This document shows positions 31,866 through 43,114 of a stretch of DNA of 64,000 nt, piece after piece. The stretch covers positions 9,548,001 to 9,612,000 of the forward strand of contig JAHRBC010000001.1 in NCBI GenBank assembly GCA_022702545.1. Direction: 5' to 3'. Within the stretch, counting starts at the first letter, position 1; every line of letters starts with the position of its first letter. The notes beneath the pieces are model-generated. The model was not told the origin of the DNA and did not search any database. It saw nothing but the letters and a program-made list of their open reading frames with translations. Both the position numbers and the translations under genes were made by a program. The stretch is from Phycomyces nitens (lineage: Eukaryota > Mucoromycota > Mucoromycetes > Mucorales > Phycomycetaceae).

Positions 31866-34383
31866 AGGGTTCCATTGTCTTGATCGAGTTCATCAATGAG
31901 CTCTTGAAGATTTACGAGCAGGATTTCCAGCTTCCAACAAGTCTTCTTGGGCTCCAAAGAATGACTGGATTTTCCGAGATATCCAAGGGAATCCACAGAT
32001 TTGTAGCATGCCAAGATTGCCATCAAATCTACGATGAATGCATGACAGTTCCTCCCACCTGTGTGTTCCAGAAGCTTGGATCCAACTCTGTCTGCGGGTG
32101 TAAGTTGGTGAAGGAGTCGTCTGTTGGTGCCTTGGCCCCAAAAAGGGTGTTTGTCTATCAATCCGTCAAGCATGCTATGAAGACACTCTTTCTTCGCCCT
32201 GGCTTTGAGGCCAGAATCAAACACTGGAACTCAGATCTCAAGATTCCACAGACAATGTGCGATGTCTACGACGGCGCCATGTGGAAGGACGTCAAGGACA
32301 TCAACAGCGCCCAGTTTACAGTGGATCCGCGCTCCCTCATGTTGGCTCTCAACATCGACTGGTTCCAACCTTTCGATGGTGTGGTGTACTCTTGTGGTGC
32401 CATTTATTTGGTCATCAATAATCTACCTCGGGAGGAGCGATTCAAGCCAGAAAACACCATCCTCGTTGGTCTTATGCCTGGACCAAAAGAGCCAAAGTCA
32501 GAGGAGATCAACCACTACCTGGAGCCGTTGGTAGATGAGTTGAACGAGCTCTATGTTGGAATGAATATTCCAACATTTGAGAGGCCAACTGGTGCCAGTG
32601 TCCGTGCTGCACTAATGATGGTGGCGTGTGACATCCCAGCAGCAAGAAAGACCAGTGGATTCACCGCCCACAACAGCACATGCGCATGCTACAAATGCAA
32701 TCATCAGTTCTCTCGTCTGGAAGGCACGACCAGTGTAGATTTCCGCAGTTTCGAGTTTGCTGAGTGGAGGCTTGCGAGTGGTGCTGAAAACCGGGTGCAT
32801 GCTGAGGTGTGGAAAAGTGCAAGTACATCCTCAGAAAGACATCAGCTGGAGGTCAAAAATGGTGTTCGATGGTCGCAGCTGCATCGTCTTGGATACTTTG
32901 ATCTAGTACGTGGAACGATCATCGATCCCATGCACAATCTCTTTCTGGGCACGGCAAAAAGAATGGTGGAAAAGTGGACTGCCAGTGGTCTGATCGTAGA
33001 CAGGGATCTTCGCGAGATGCAGAAGATAGCCGAGACCATGGTACTGCCTGTTGGCTACAGCATGCTGAAGACGAAGATTGGCAAGGGGTTCCCCAGGATG
33101 AAAGCTGACGAATGGAAGTCGTGGGTATTGGTGTACTCTCCAGTTTTGCTGAAGTACGTTCTTCCACCAGCAAACTTTGCCAACTGGATCGATTTCGTGG
33201 ACGCATGTCGTATTCTGGTCAAGCCAACAATAACGTATGATGATGTCGAGTCAGCTCACCTCCATCTCCAGCAATTCTGTCAATCGTGCGAAACGCTTTA
33301 CCCTGCTACAATCCTCACCTGCAATATGCACCTGCACCTCCATCTTCGCGACACCGTTCGTGATTTTGGACCCGTGTACGGTTATTGGCTCTTTGGGTTT
33401 GAGAGATTCAATGGCTTGTTAAAGAATATTAACACGAACAGAAGAGATGGGTTTGAGATGACCTATATGCGAAACTTCCTGGAAGATGCATACAAGAGTG
33501 ACTATGTCAATGCCGTTTTTCCCAATTCGAGCCAAGTCCTCTTTTCTCCTGTTCTCCAGAAACTCACGTCCACCACACCCACCATCCTCTCCTCTCCCTC
33601 TACAACCTACTGCACATTTGACTTGCAAGACTTTCTTTGACTCTCCAACGATGCAACAATTCTTGTCAAAGGCAATGAACCGCTCCCTCCGTCTGCATTT
33701 CCTCTCTTGACCAGTAAGCCTTCCTCAATAAGTGATGTCCACTATCCTTTTTTGTTGGAGTATTACAAGAAGCAGTATGACATTCCAGACCTAGTGGACT
33801 ATCATCACGCCTCCCTCTTGCCGTTTTTTGTTGATAATCAGATTGGCAAACTGAAATCAATTGATATTCTAGGCCAAACATACGTTGGCAAGAATAGTTC
33901 TGTCAGTCGTGGGTCTTTTGTCCAGGCACTGTTCCTTGGCAGATACGGCGACCATGCAAATGCGTATACTGGCCAAATCCAGTATATGTTTACTCATTCC
34001 TTCATGCCACCAACCAACCAGACAATCTGCTCAAGTCATGGAATCCAGCACACCAAGCATGTTTTTGCATTTGTCCGATGGCTTCCTCTGTCTTCAGATA
34101 GATCACGAGAAGACGATGGTGTGGACATTTGCCTGCCTGAATTTTCAGATGATGACTATCAGTGCATCCTGCCTGTTCATCGCATCTTGCTTGAGGTGGC
34201 CACTGCCAAATATACAAAGAACAATGAGACGACAACACTAGTCATTCCTCTGCCAAAAAGCAATATGCTTAAATAAATAAATAAAAACATCTTTCCTCCA
34301 AGGCAAACAATTTTACCTTCTAAGTATGTTATTAAGACAAACTGTAACAATCAGCTTAAGAAGAGATTTTTTTTTTTAATTTT

Positions 34384-35528
34384 TTAATTGTTTAATTTTT
34401 TATTCGTCATCTCTGACGGTCCACTGTGGTGGTGGGGGAGCATGCTGTCAGGGACTGGTTTGGTCACGACACTGTGGAAGCGTCTTTCCATCAGCTGTCG
34501 AGAATTGTTGCCCAAGTCGACACGGGCATACAAGTCAACCATTTCGAGGAAATGGTTGAACTAAAAGGACAATTAGTTTCTATTTATTATATTTCAAAAA
34601 CAATAAACTTGGCTGGAAAACAATTTACCTCGTTGCTTCGCCAACTTGGGCGCTTGACGTGAACGATGCGCACACCTGGAGTCCCAGGTGTCTCATCACC
34701 AGACTCGCCATCAGACATTGCTCCTTTCTGAATGAGATTGGAGCAATCCCTACCCATTGCAGCATCAATGGCAGCCTTGTTCTTGGCATAGGTAAGGCCA
34801 CGGCGTTTGAGGTGCTATAGATCAATTGGTATTAATATTACTCTTAAAACTAAGCTCTGATTAGAATATAAAACACAACTTACATCACCCTCACGAGAAG
34901 AGCGCCGTGTCTTTGCCTTTGCGGCATCCCTCTTGCTAGAAGTCTGGGACTCCAGGTGACACCGACTGCGGAAGTGGTTGTGAACCTTTTCACGGATGTC
35001 ACTGTTTCGCAACCTGGGGTCCCGAGACCTTTGCACCAGGAAGGCCATTAGGTTGTCCACCAACTCTTTATTTGGACTGTCGTTGAAGAAGACCTTGGTG
35101 TTCCACCTGGGCTTCCTGTTGTTGGCCTCAATTTCGGCCTGGTCATTCGACCTGAACCTTGGCGTCCACATGTAGCCATGAATAAGTCTCTATTTTATAG
35201 CATTAAATTAGTGAATTATTATTACTCTGTTACTTACAATCACTTCCGTGAGGTCCTTTGGTTTTGGCTCAGGAAGAACATTGCCAGTAGTGCTGACAAC
35301 TGGGGCCACAGCAACAGGAACCACTGGCCCAGCATTTGAAGGCTGACCAGTGTTGGTGTTGCCTCCAACATTGGTACCACTTTGGCCGTTCATGGTGGTA
35401 TATGCTTGTTTGAGAAAGCCTACGTCGTTGCTTATTGTCAAGACAGTTTGCTTCATAGCAATTATCTCCTCCATCATCCGAGGATTCTCTGCATTGGGCT
35501 GAGGAGCGAGTGCGCGTCTGTTTGCCAT
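34384..35528 (-). CDS. K2 orf2, accessory protein of family K, intact
   Basis: Exons on the minus strand are 35238-35528, 34884-35189, 34629-34814 and 34384-34560. Lengths 306 and 186 nt for exons 2 and 3 equal those of K1 orf2. The product has about 318 residues and no stop before TAA 34384-34386. It starts M-A-N-R-R-A-L-A-P, has a helical stretch rich in M/E/K, a basic second exon with the N-x-K-P-R-W-N-T core, an acidic S-D-G-E-S-G-D-E run and then R-P-S-W-R-S. It converges on the K2 transposase, about 107 bp away. Presumed DNA-binding partner in transposition; no recognised domain. Confidence 0.78.
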
Positions 35529-35734
35529 TGTCTAAAGAATATTAAAATAGTCAGTGTCAATTATATTATACTGTGTCTGGATTTAATATAAATGATATTC
35601 TTTACTTGTAACTAAAAAGATAATAAGATGATGAGAACACAAAAGAGTGAGAAAGAACAAGTCAATTATACGAAAAGCATATTATATATTAATAGCCATA
35701 TACATGGCTGTATCCAAAAAGACTTCTTGTAGAC

Positions 35735-36094
35735 TATCAGAGTTGATATCGGCAATCAAAATTGTCCTTTATTAATTAACTAGTGAGTTGGTCTCTTTGG
35801 ATAAAGAAAAAGACTTTGTAAAATCGGTTTTTATATATATATACTTTGGGTTTATTCTATAACACAATTAATATTACTATTCATTTAGCTTTAAATCTAT
35901 TTGTCTATATATTTTATTCTGTTTAAATTATACAGGCTCTTTAACAATAAACATTATCCATCTATCCCGAAAACCTTATTCTTTGAACCAAACGATTCTT
36001 GATAGTGTTGATTACACAGCTTTTTTTTTCACATTGATTCTGCGCCTTTATTGTAAGCCCAAGAAAATAATAAACAGCAGACTGAAACCTAGCA
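35735..36094. mobile_element. Diverged family 2 LTR inserted in K2
   Basis: It opens TATCAGAGTTGATATCGGCA, matching the solo LTR at 17164 (TGTCAGAGTTGACATCGGCA), and ends ...AACCTAGCA. K0 lacks this block between homologous flanks (CAAAAAGACTTCTTGTA and the following TTTTGGATTC...), so it inserted into K2. A target duplication is not evident. Confidence 0.55.
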
Positions 36095-36109
36095 AAGCAT
36101 ATTAATCGC

Positions 36110-37217
36110 TCAGGATATATTTTGGATTCCATCCATTACACCTATTCTGTCTCTATTTCAAATTCGATGTGGGGCCTTGTAATTAATCTCTCTTTTTCCC
36201 TATATCCGCGCCAATTTACTTTTCTCTTTACACTCCCATAAACACAGGCTGATTCCGATGCATCCTTTCCACATTGCCCATCCAGGTTAACAATCATCAG
36301 TTAAACTCTCTGTAATCTTATAATTTATTCTGACTCTCTCTCTTTCTATCAATCTTATAGACCTCTTTGACTCACACATCTCATTATATTATACTGTCAT
36401 CGGGACCATGGTAAAAAAGTCTTTTCAAATCAAAATTTTCCTTATCTGACTTTGTTTACTCTGCAATAGACCACCCCTGCCATTCACCCCATCTGCCTCT
36501 TCCATAATCTACGGCTGCTATCATGATGGTAATGCCGTTTCTTGTTCTTTATACTTTTCTATAATATTATTTCCGTTTGCTCTTTTTATCTTATAGCCCT
36601 ATTCCACCCGCATGGCCTATTATATAGCACCATCATCAGTGCCCAGGTAAAAAAACTTTTTGTGTCAAAAAAAATAATTTTCTTTTCTAACGTTGCTTAT
36701 TCTAATTTAGGCTATCACCATCACTGTCCACCCCATCTGCCTCTCTCATCATCTACGACTAGTTATCATAATGGTAATGCCGTTTCTTGGCCATTATTCT
36801 TTTCCATAATATTATTCTGGCTATTTACTAATAATTTTTTATACTCTTAACAAGACACTATTATTGGCCGCCATATACCATCCCTCTACTATAATCACCA
36901 ACTCTGTTTTTGGTATGTAAATAAATTTTTCTATCACTCAATTCACCCATATTAATTTATTTTATCCCATCTCTAGTCAATCCAATCATACAAGATGCCA
37001 TGTCACACAATTCAGCCCCTCTTTGTCCATTCTTATCCAATCTTTGCAATGTAAGTATAATATCCCTCGCATCTTGAATAGCACCCGCACTCTTGAATAT
37101 ATATCGCTAATATAACTTTTATTATATCAGAGCACTACCGCAACCACCTAAATTGCCGCCAGACCCTATTTTCAGGTATTGTTCAGTAGAGAAGCACCCG
37201 ATCCAAGTAGTATCAAG
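36110..37217 (+). pseudogene. Mini-exon cassette gene of K2 (two cassettes)
   Basis: Homologous to 7393-9007 of K0. The first block (TTTTGGATTCCATCCATTACA) lacks a clear ATG, and the second block has lost the ATG present in K0. Two A/B cassette pairs follow (36361-36780) with GT...TAG spacers, then the same three downstream blocks, including a GTATGT donor near 36912 and the terminal block ending CAAGTAG at about 37220. The missing starts argue that this copy is decayed. Confidence 0.45.
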
Positions 37218-37224
37218 TAGACTG

Positions 37225-37759
37225 GTAGAAGCGGCAAGGATAGACCGTAATAGTATTAGAACTCGTGTATAGAACCATTCTATTCTTTCCAATAAACACA
37301 AATATAAACCATAAACAACCTAATAAGTACGGGATATAAAATAATTGAGAGTATATCACTGGTTGAGAGTAATAAAGAGGATACCAAAATCAATAAATAA
37401 TGGGCTATCTACTGTAGGCAAAGTACCTTATACTACAGTTATGTGACTTCTCAAGGGTGTAGGCAAAGGAACCTCGCCATTCTATTTTTAATAGACTTAT
37501 TGAATATAATAAAATTAAAACTGAGATTTGCATAGGTAATTCTGGTATTCACTTCAAGTTGACATATTAAGAATACTAACTCCCCTTACTAGCATCACCC
37601 CTAGTGGACTAAACACCAGTGTTTAGCGCGAAAATGCTCAGGCACCAAAGGTACCTTGTGCACTAGGCATTTGTTCACATAAACTCCAGTATATACCTTA
37701 CCTTTGTCCAGGAATATACCTACCTATATACCAGTGTATATCAAATGGTTTTCCCAGTG
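37225..37759. other. K2 right subterminal arm
   Basis: Non-coding, collinear with 9008-9542 of K0, ending in TTTTCCCAGTG. It contains repeated ACCAGTGT/CCTAGTG-like motifs. Confidence 0.6.
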
Positions 37760-39548
37760 ATGACCACACAGGATCCACTTTTCCATCATGCGCTTGGCCG
37801 TTCCAAGGAAGAGGTTGTGCATCGGGTCCACAATGGTTGCCCTGACTGGCTCAAAGTATGAAAGGCGGTGAAGCTCAGACCACCGCACTCCATTCTCAAC
37901 TTCCAATTGCTTTCTCTCTGTCAAGCTTGCTGCGTTTTTCCACATGATGGCATGCTGGCGGTTCTCTTCTTTTGTGCGGCCAATCCACTCTGAAGAGTTG
38001 AATCCAGAATAGTCAACAATGGATGTGCCTTCAAAACGGAAAAAGTGCCGATTGCACTTATGGCATGCGTTTCTGCTGTTGTGAGAAGTGAATCCGCATG
38101 TCTTTCTTGCAGCAGGTATATCACATGCAACCATCAGCAGAGCAGCACGAACCAAAGCACCAGAACGACTATACGTATCAATACTGATACCAGTGTACAG
38201 ATCCTTGAGCTCATCAACAAGGGGGCGCAGGTAGTTGTTGATCTCAGCAGTGCTTGCTTCTTTGGGACCTGGCATGAGCCCAATGAGAATCACATTCTCC
38301 ATCTTATTACGTTCATCTCTTGGCAAATTGTTGATTGTAAGATATATCGCACCGCAAGAATAAGTTACCCCATCAAAAGGCTGGAACCAATCGATGTTGA
38401 GTGTTAACAGCAATGATCTTTCTTTGGCCACAAACTGCATGCCGTCCTCGTCCACAAACTCCTTCCACATCTTTCCATCATAAACATCAAACATGGTGCC
38501 AGGAACCTTTGGACCACGATCCCACATGTTTATGGCTGTTTCAAATGAAGGACGCTTGAAAAGCTTTGCCAAGGCAGTTTTCAGCGAGTTGTATACAAAA
38601 GTGCGCTTTGCAGTCAATCCATTACTAATTCCAGACTTGAACAGACTGTTTCCACATTCATTCTGGCGGCCAAGTTTCTTTCCAGTACAACAAGTAGGTA
38701 CTTCACTATTGCTTTTATACAGAGTGTGACAATCACTGCATGCAACAAATGTTGACACACCACTTGTCATAGCACTGTATCCAGTCATCTTCTTTAAACC
38801 GGGATACTTGTTGGGAGTCTGAAGCTTTCCCCATAGTGCTCCAAGATTGCGTTAATGAATGAAATCAATATCACGGCACCCTCATCAACAACAAAGGAAG
38901 AAATAAACATGACAAGAAAAATGGCTATCAATCTATGCCATGGATCTTCAGGAAGATTGGCTGAATTCTCTGTGAGTATTAATGATAATTAAATATTAAT
39001 ATCTTTTATCCAAAGGCACTAGCAACACTTGTTTATTGCTGACCTTCACCCTGCTCGGCCTCTTCTTCCTCGGCATCTTCATCAGACGATTCATGCTCAG
39101 ATGAATATTCTTCAATGAGCTCATCTGTTCCAAAAAGAAAATCTTCGGCCGAAAGAGGTAAGAACCCATCGGGATATTCCATGGATGACGGTACATCATT
39201 AGAGTAACTGTCATCTATTGAAACCGAGCATAAGTAAAGTGTATATTGAGTATAAAAAATAAAATACTATGTACATTCATTGTCCTCTTCAAATTCAATT
39301 GCTTCCATGTCCACATCAACACTGCTTTGATGGATGGGCAAGACTATTTAAAATATTATTAATATTACAGCCCACACTATATAATAGCCATTTTATTTAC
39401 GATTGATATTTCTATCCAATTCTCTGTCTTTGTCACTCTGAGCATGACGCTTGGCAGTTCTTTTGGCAGTGATCATGTAGCCAGCAGGATTGCAAACGCA
39501 TTTCGAGCATCGGCATTCAACTTCATTAGCATTGGGAATGGCAAACAT
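37760..39548 (-). pseudogene. Family K transposase, K3, truncated and frameshifted
   Basis: It begins at the ATG at 39548 with a C-R-C-x2-C-V-C head, followed by acidic small exons (around 39321-39240 and 39214-39030) and the large exon from about 38970. A frameshift near 38815 breaks the segment after R-L-P-T-S. From 38788 a clean frame runs through LNIDWFQPF, GLMPGPKEA, CDIPAARKTCGF and VDPMHNLFLGTAKR to K-W-I-L-C-G-H-H, where K2 DNA starts. More diverged from K1 and K2 than they are from each other. Confidence 0.8.
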
Positions 39549-39780
39549 TTTTTAGGGTTTATATCAAAAGAGAATATATAATAGCAGTAGTTTATTGCCC
39601 ATTCCTTTATAGTTTTATTATTACTTTCAGGTACTCCGTAATCTATCTAACCAATAAGACATGCTTATATCTGTCAATGATACTAACCAAAGGATTTTCC
39701 CTGAGTTGCAATTTTTCATATACTGTTATTGATAATAACACCCCACAATTAATCATTGATTTAACACCATTTTTGCAGTG
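37760..39780 (-). mobile_element. Family K transposon, copy K3 (transposase-side part)
   Basis: The terminus CCATTTTTGCAGTG at 39767-39780 (reverse complement CACTGCAAAAATGG) abuts the LINE reverse transcriptase gene at 39781. Only the 5' two fifths of the transposase remain; at 37760 the K2 right terminus begins. Confidence 0.78.
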
Positions 39781-42076
39781 TGGGAGGACATATGACGGCG
39801 CACTTGGAGGGACTCCAACGGTATCCAAGAGCAAAGGAGTGTTCAGCAGCAAGGTCAAGCATGCATTGCACATTGACTTTACTGCCAAGAATGGCTACGT
39901 CGTCAGCAAAGAGGAGAGAGTTGATGGGGGTGGGGGAACAAATATGCCCAAAGCCATCCACACCGGAAGGAGCAAGAAGGGACTGGTAGGCATCCAACGA
40001 GGAGGGAGAGGGCAATGGGATGAAAGTGGCGGAGGATGGAGTGGCAACTGTGCAAAGGAGTGGTGGCAGGGAGTTGATGTAAATGGAATAAAGATGGGGG
40101 CTGAGGACAGAACCTTGCAGCACACCCATTGATGGAACAAAAGGAAAGGAGATAAAATTGCCCAAAAGGACAGAGATAGACACATCGTCAAACATGTTGA
40201 CAAGTAAGGCCAAAAGAGTGGGAGGGGTTTGATGTTGGGCAAGAGCATGCCATATGACCCGTCGGTCAACGGTATCATAGGCAGCCTTGATGTCAAGGAA
40301 GGCAACAACGGGGTAGTGGTGGTGACGGGCATAGTGGGCTTTCATGAGATCATGGAGGCATAGGGCTTGGTCAAGGGCACCATGACAAGGACGGAAACCA
40401 CCTTGGGAGACGTCAAGGGGAGGGGAATGGGAGTGGAGGATCAGGGCAATACACATCTCGAAGAGCTTTCTAATGACTGAGGTGAGGGATATTGGTCAAT
40501 AGTTGGCTGCTTCGGATGGATTCCCTTTTTTGAAGACGGGGAAGACTTGGGCTTGACGCCAGAGGGAAGGAACGTATGACCACTGCCAGCAGATGGTGAA
40601 GAGGAGGGAGAGGAGGGGGGCAACAAAACGACAGACAGGTTTAAGCATTTCTGCGCAAATGTGGTCTGGGCCAGGGGCTTTTTGGGTAGGGAGCCAACGC
40701 ATGTATTCTTCAACCATCAACGAATCAAATGGCGAGTCAACAGAGGCAAATGGGGAGAGAGAGAGGGTGTCAGGAGGAGGAGGAGGACGGGAGACAGGAA
40801 GGATGTGACCACTGTAAACAGAGGACAGGTGTGTGCGCATTGTCTCAGCAGCTGCGGAGGGGCCATTGTCATGTTGGAAAGTGTGTTGGGGTTGGCGGTG
40901 ATGCTTCAACTGCTTGATTTTGGAGGTAGCTTTGCCAAAGTTTCTCTCCATAGCCTCACAGAAGGCGTGCCAGGAAGCGCGTTTGGTGGTCTGAACAGCT
41001 TGGCAGAACTCCAGATGTGCTCATTGGTGCCGGCTCCACCAATTGATCTTGTCTATGCCACAAGCTTGACGCCATTGCTTGTAGCAACCATCACGATGGT
41101 CGCCTGCCTCTTGAAGGGCAGGTGTCCAGAACTTCTTCCACTTGGAGGGACGGGGAGGGCGGTTACCTATTGAGCTACTAAGAGAGTCATAAATGAGTGA
41201 GTTGAAATCGTTAGTGAGGGCATCAATAGGGGGAGGAGAGGAGGGTGGATTTTCTACAATTTCTTGCAGAGTGGAACAGAGGGGGGCAGAATTGGTGATG
41301 AGGGTGGAGGTATATAAGTCTAAGCACTCTGGTTCCTTGAGACAGGATAGGTTCCAGAGGCGTCAAATGGGAGGGGGAGGGGGAGGGGCAGGTTGGAGGG
41401 TATAGGTAAAGGAAAGGGAGAGGAGGTGGTGGTCAGAGCCCAAGGAGAGTTCAGTGGCAATGTGGAGGGAGGGGTTGGTGAGGTCGGTGTTGGTGATGAA
41501 GAGGTCAATGATGCTGCTGATTTCAACATCACGGCGGAAGGAAATGTAGGTGGGGGTGCATGGAGAGAGGGAGCCGTTAAGGACAGTAAGGGAGCATTCT
41601 TCTAGCCACTCACAGAGGGCTAGGCCACGGGAATTGGTGGTATAATCACCAGTGAGAGAACCCAGTCTGGCGTTGAGGTCGCCACATATAATGGTGTCAT
41701 CAGTTAAAGGAATGGCTGAGAGGACGGAAAGGGCATCGGCAGTGGGCATGTTTGGTGGCAGGTATAGGCAAACCAGTCGAAGGGTGCCAATCCTGACGAT
41801 GAGGGCATAATTGTTGGGCATAGGGATTTGGGTGATGGGATAAGGACAGAAGGGGGAGATTAACAATGAAACTCCCATCGACCCACGGTAGTTCCCAGCA
41901 ACAGGGGATCCATACAAATGAATTTGGGACCATGATGTGGGTATATGCGCAGGTGATAGGAGCCATGTTTCTGTGATGAAGAGCATATTTAGGGACTGAC
42001 AGTGGTTGAGCACGTCGTTAATAGCATGGGGTTGAAGACTGTTTGCATTCCATAGTCCAAATGAGGTCTCACTCAT
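39781..42076 (-). pseudogene. LINE ORF2: endonuclease and reverse transcriptase
   Basis: It starts at the ATG at 42074-42076, overlapping the ORF1 stop (ATGA). N-terminal APE endonuclease: LWNANSL, ITETWLL, ICGDLNARLG and SLGSDHHLLSLS. Reverse transcriptase: KAPGPDHICAEMLKP, QVFPVFKKG, P-I-S-L-T-S, SQGGFRPCHG, FLDIKAAYDTVDR, VLQGSVLSPHLY and NSLLFADDVAILG (catalytic DD). One frame throughout, with TGA at 41363-41365, 41021-41023 and 40496-40498; the last sits where N-Y-R-P-I-S-L is expected. K3 removes the C-terminal part. Confidence 0.88.
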
Positions 42077-42957
42077 TCTTCCATATGGTCACTGGGAGCA
42101 AGGCTACATTTTCTTTTGAAGGCTGATTCAGCATCACCCTCCAAAGCTGTACAAGTGGGCACTTCGTCGTTACAGATCCAGCCTGCTTCAACAAAGTAAT
42201 GGGCCACAGGTATGGCAACATGGGGGCGCAGGAACTTAAGGGCTTGGATGCACCTATCATGCTGGATTTCCATGGCCTTGTCAGCACGGTCATCAATTGG
42301 CATATCCCTAAACTTAGGGTCAGCCAAGTGCTGGGGGTCCAAAGGATCGAAATCCAAGATGAGTTCGACACCAGCTTTTTCAAGCTGTGTCTTGAAGTCA
42401 GAGACGAACTGGAGGTGGACAAGGATACCAACAACACCGCGAGCAGGGAAGTTGATGTCCAGAAGACGAGCTGTGTCAACGCCAAGGGTTCTGAGGGAAC
42501 TGCGCACTTCCCTATGGGTGAGGCGGCGGGAACGTGGGATATAAATTTATTCATATCTGTTGGGGCCAGAGGGGGCAGTGAAGACACACTGGGAGGCGGC
42601 AACTCGATGAGGAGAGGGACTCTTGCAGGTGGGGGGAGGGTGGTGGACACTGGCCTTTACAACCCAGGTGGAGGCTTCTAACCCTGGTTCCTGGGAACTG
42701 GGTGTGGGGACAGGGGCGGAGAGTGAAACAACAGGGGCTGGACCCTGGGGGGAAGAGTTTTGTTTGCCCAAAACTTTGGCAAGCTGCAACTTGGTCTCAG
42801 CAAGTTCTTCTGTCAACTGGACATTTTTTGCTACAACGGCCTCCCAGTGGGCACTGGCATCAGTGAGGGCATCAACCTTCTTGGCAAGATCAGCAAGGTA
42901 TGCCATGAGATCACTTGGCATTCCCTGCATGAGAGATGGGGGCAATGATGTTGACAT
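42073..42957 (-). pseudogene. LINE ORF1 protein with one in-frame stop
   Basis: Starts at the ATG at 42955-42957 (M-S-T-S-L-P-P-S-L), the same start as the fragment at 18583. It has an N-terminal heptad region (residues about 17-65), then a proline/serine-rich linker. After a TAA at 42547-42549 the same frame continues with I-P-R-S-R-R and a globular segment to D-H-M-E-E and TGA 42073-42075. LINE ORF1 proteins bind element RNA; the fold is not identified here. The 4-nt overlap with ORF2 suggests termination-reinitiation. Confidence 0.7.
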
Positions 42958-43114
42958 TGGTAATCTCAATGGAAAAAAGTTGTTCGATTGTTCTGAAACT
43001 TGGTCAGTGGGTGCTATAACAGGTAAGCATGTTGAGAATGGTGTTATGGCTGTTGGATGTGACGTCTTGGACAACGGATGCTTGGGGATGTTCAATGTTG
43101 CTATGGGTAGATAG

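Larger units (their letters stand above)
27700..34276 (+). pseudogene. Family K transposase, K2, interrupted by X1
   Basis: Exon 1 starts at the ATG at 27700 with a C-Y-C-x2-C head. Two short exons follow (the second of them acidic) and then the large exon, which is broken at 28379/31866 by X1. Removal of X1 and one AGG repeat restores ...V-V-N-K-G-S-I-V-L-I-E. It keeps LNIDWFQPF, GLMPGPKEP, IIDPMHNLFLGTAKR and GYWLFGFERFNGLLK. A TGA at 33638-33640 lies near the C-terminus, and downstream sequence stays in frame to TAA 34274-34276. Apart from X1 and this stop it is the best-preserved relative of K1. Confidence 0.88.
27457..37759 (+). mobile_element. Family K transposon, copy K2, carrying X1 and an LTR
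   Basis: It has both termini: CACTGGAAAAACGG at 27457 and TTTTCCCAGTG ending at 37759. The gene order is transposase (plus), orf2 (minus), mini-exon unit (plus). Without X1 and the LTR insert its length would be about 6.4 kb. The flanks do not match: TGT on the left (Z intron) and ATG on the right (K3 transposase). A single insertion is therefore not supported. Confidence 0.85.
39781..43114 (-). mobile_element. APE-type LINE retrotransposon (3' end cut by K3)
   Basis: ORF1 (42073-42957) and ORF2 (39781-42076) overlap by ATGA, in the order coiled coil/ORF1, then endonuclease and reverse transcriptase. The 3' end with any poly(A) tail is beyond the K3 insertion. The 5' limit is approximate. 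All visible defects are in-frame stops. Confidence 0.8.

Noticed and set aside
32205..32534. Alternative-frame ORFs inside the K2 transposase
   Set aside because: They overlap the well-supported transposase frame and lack independent motifs.
39677..42681. Long plus-strand ORFs antisense to the LINE
   Set aside because: They are shadows of ORF1 and ORF2 in the higher-GC LINE; the minus-strand frames carry all catalytic motifs.
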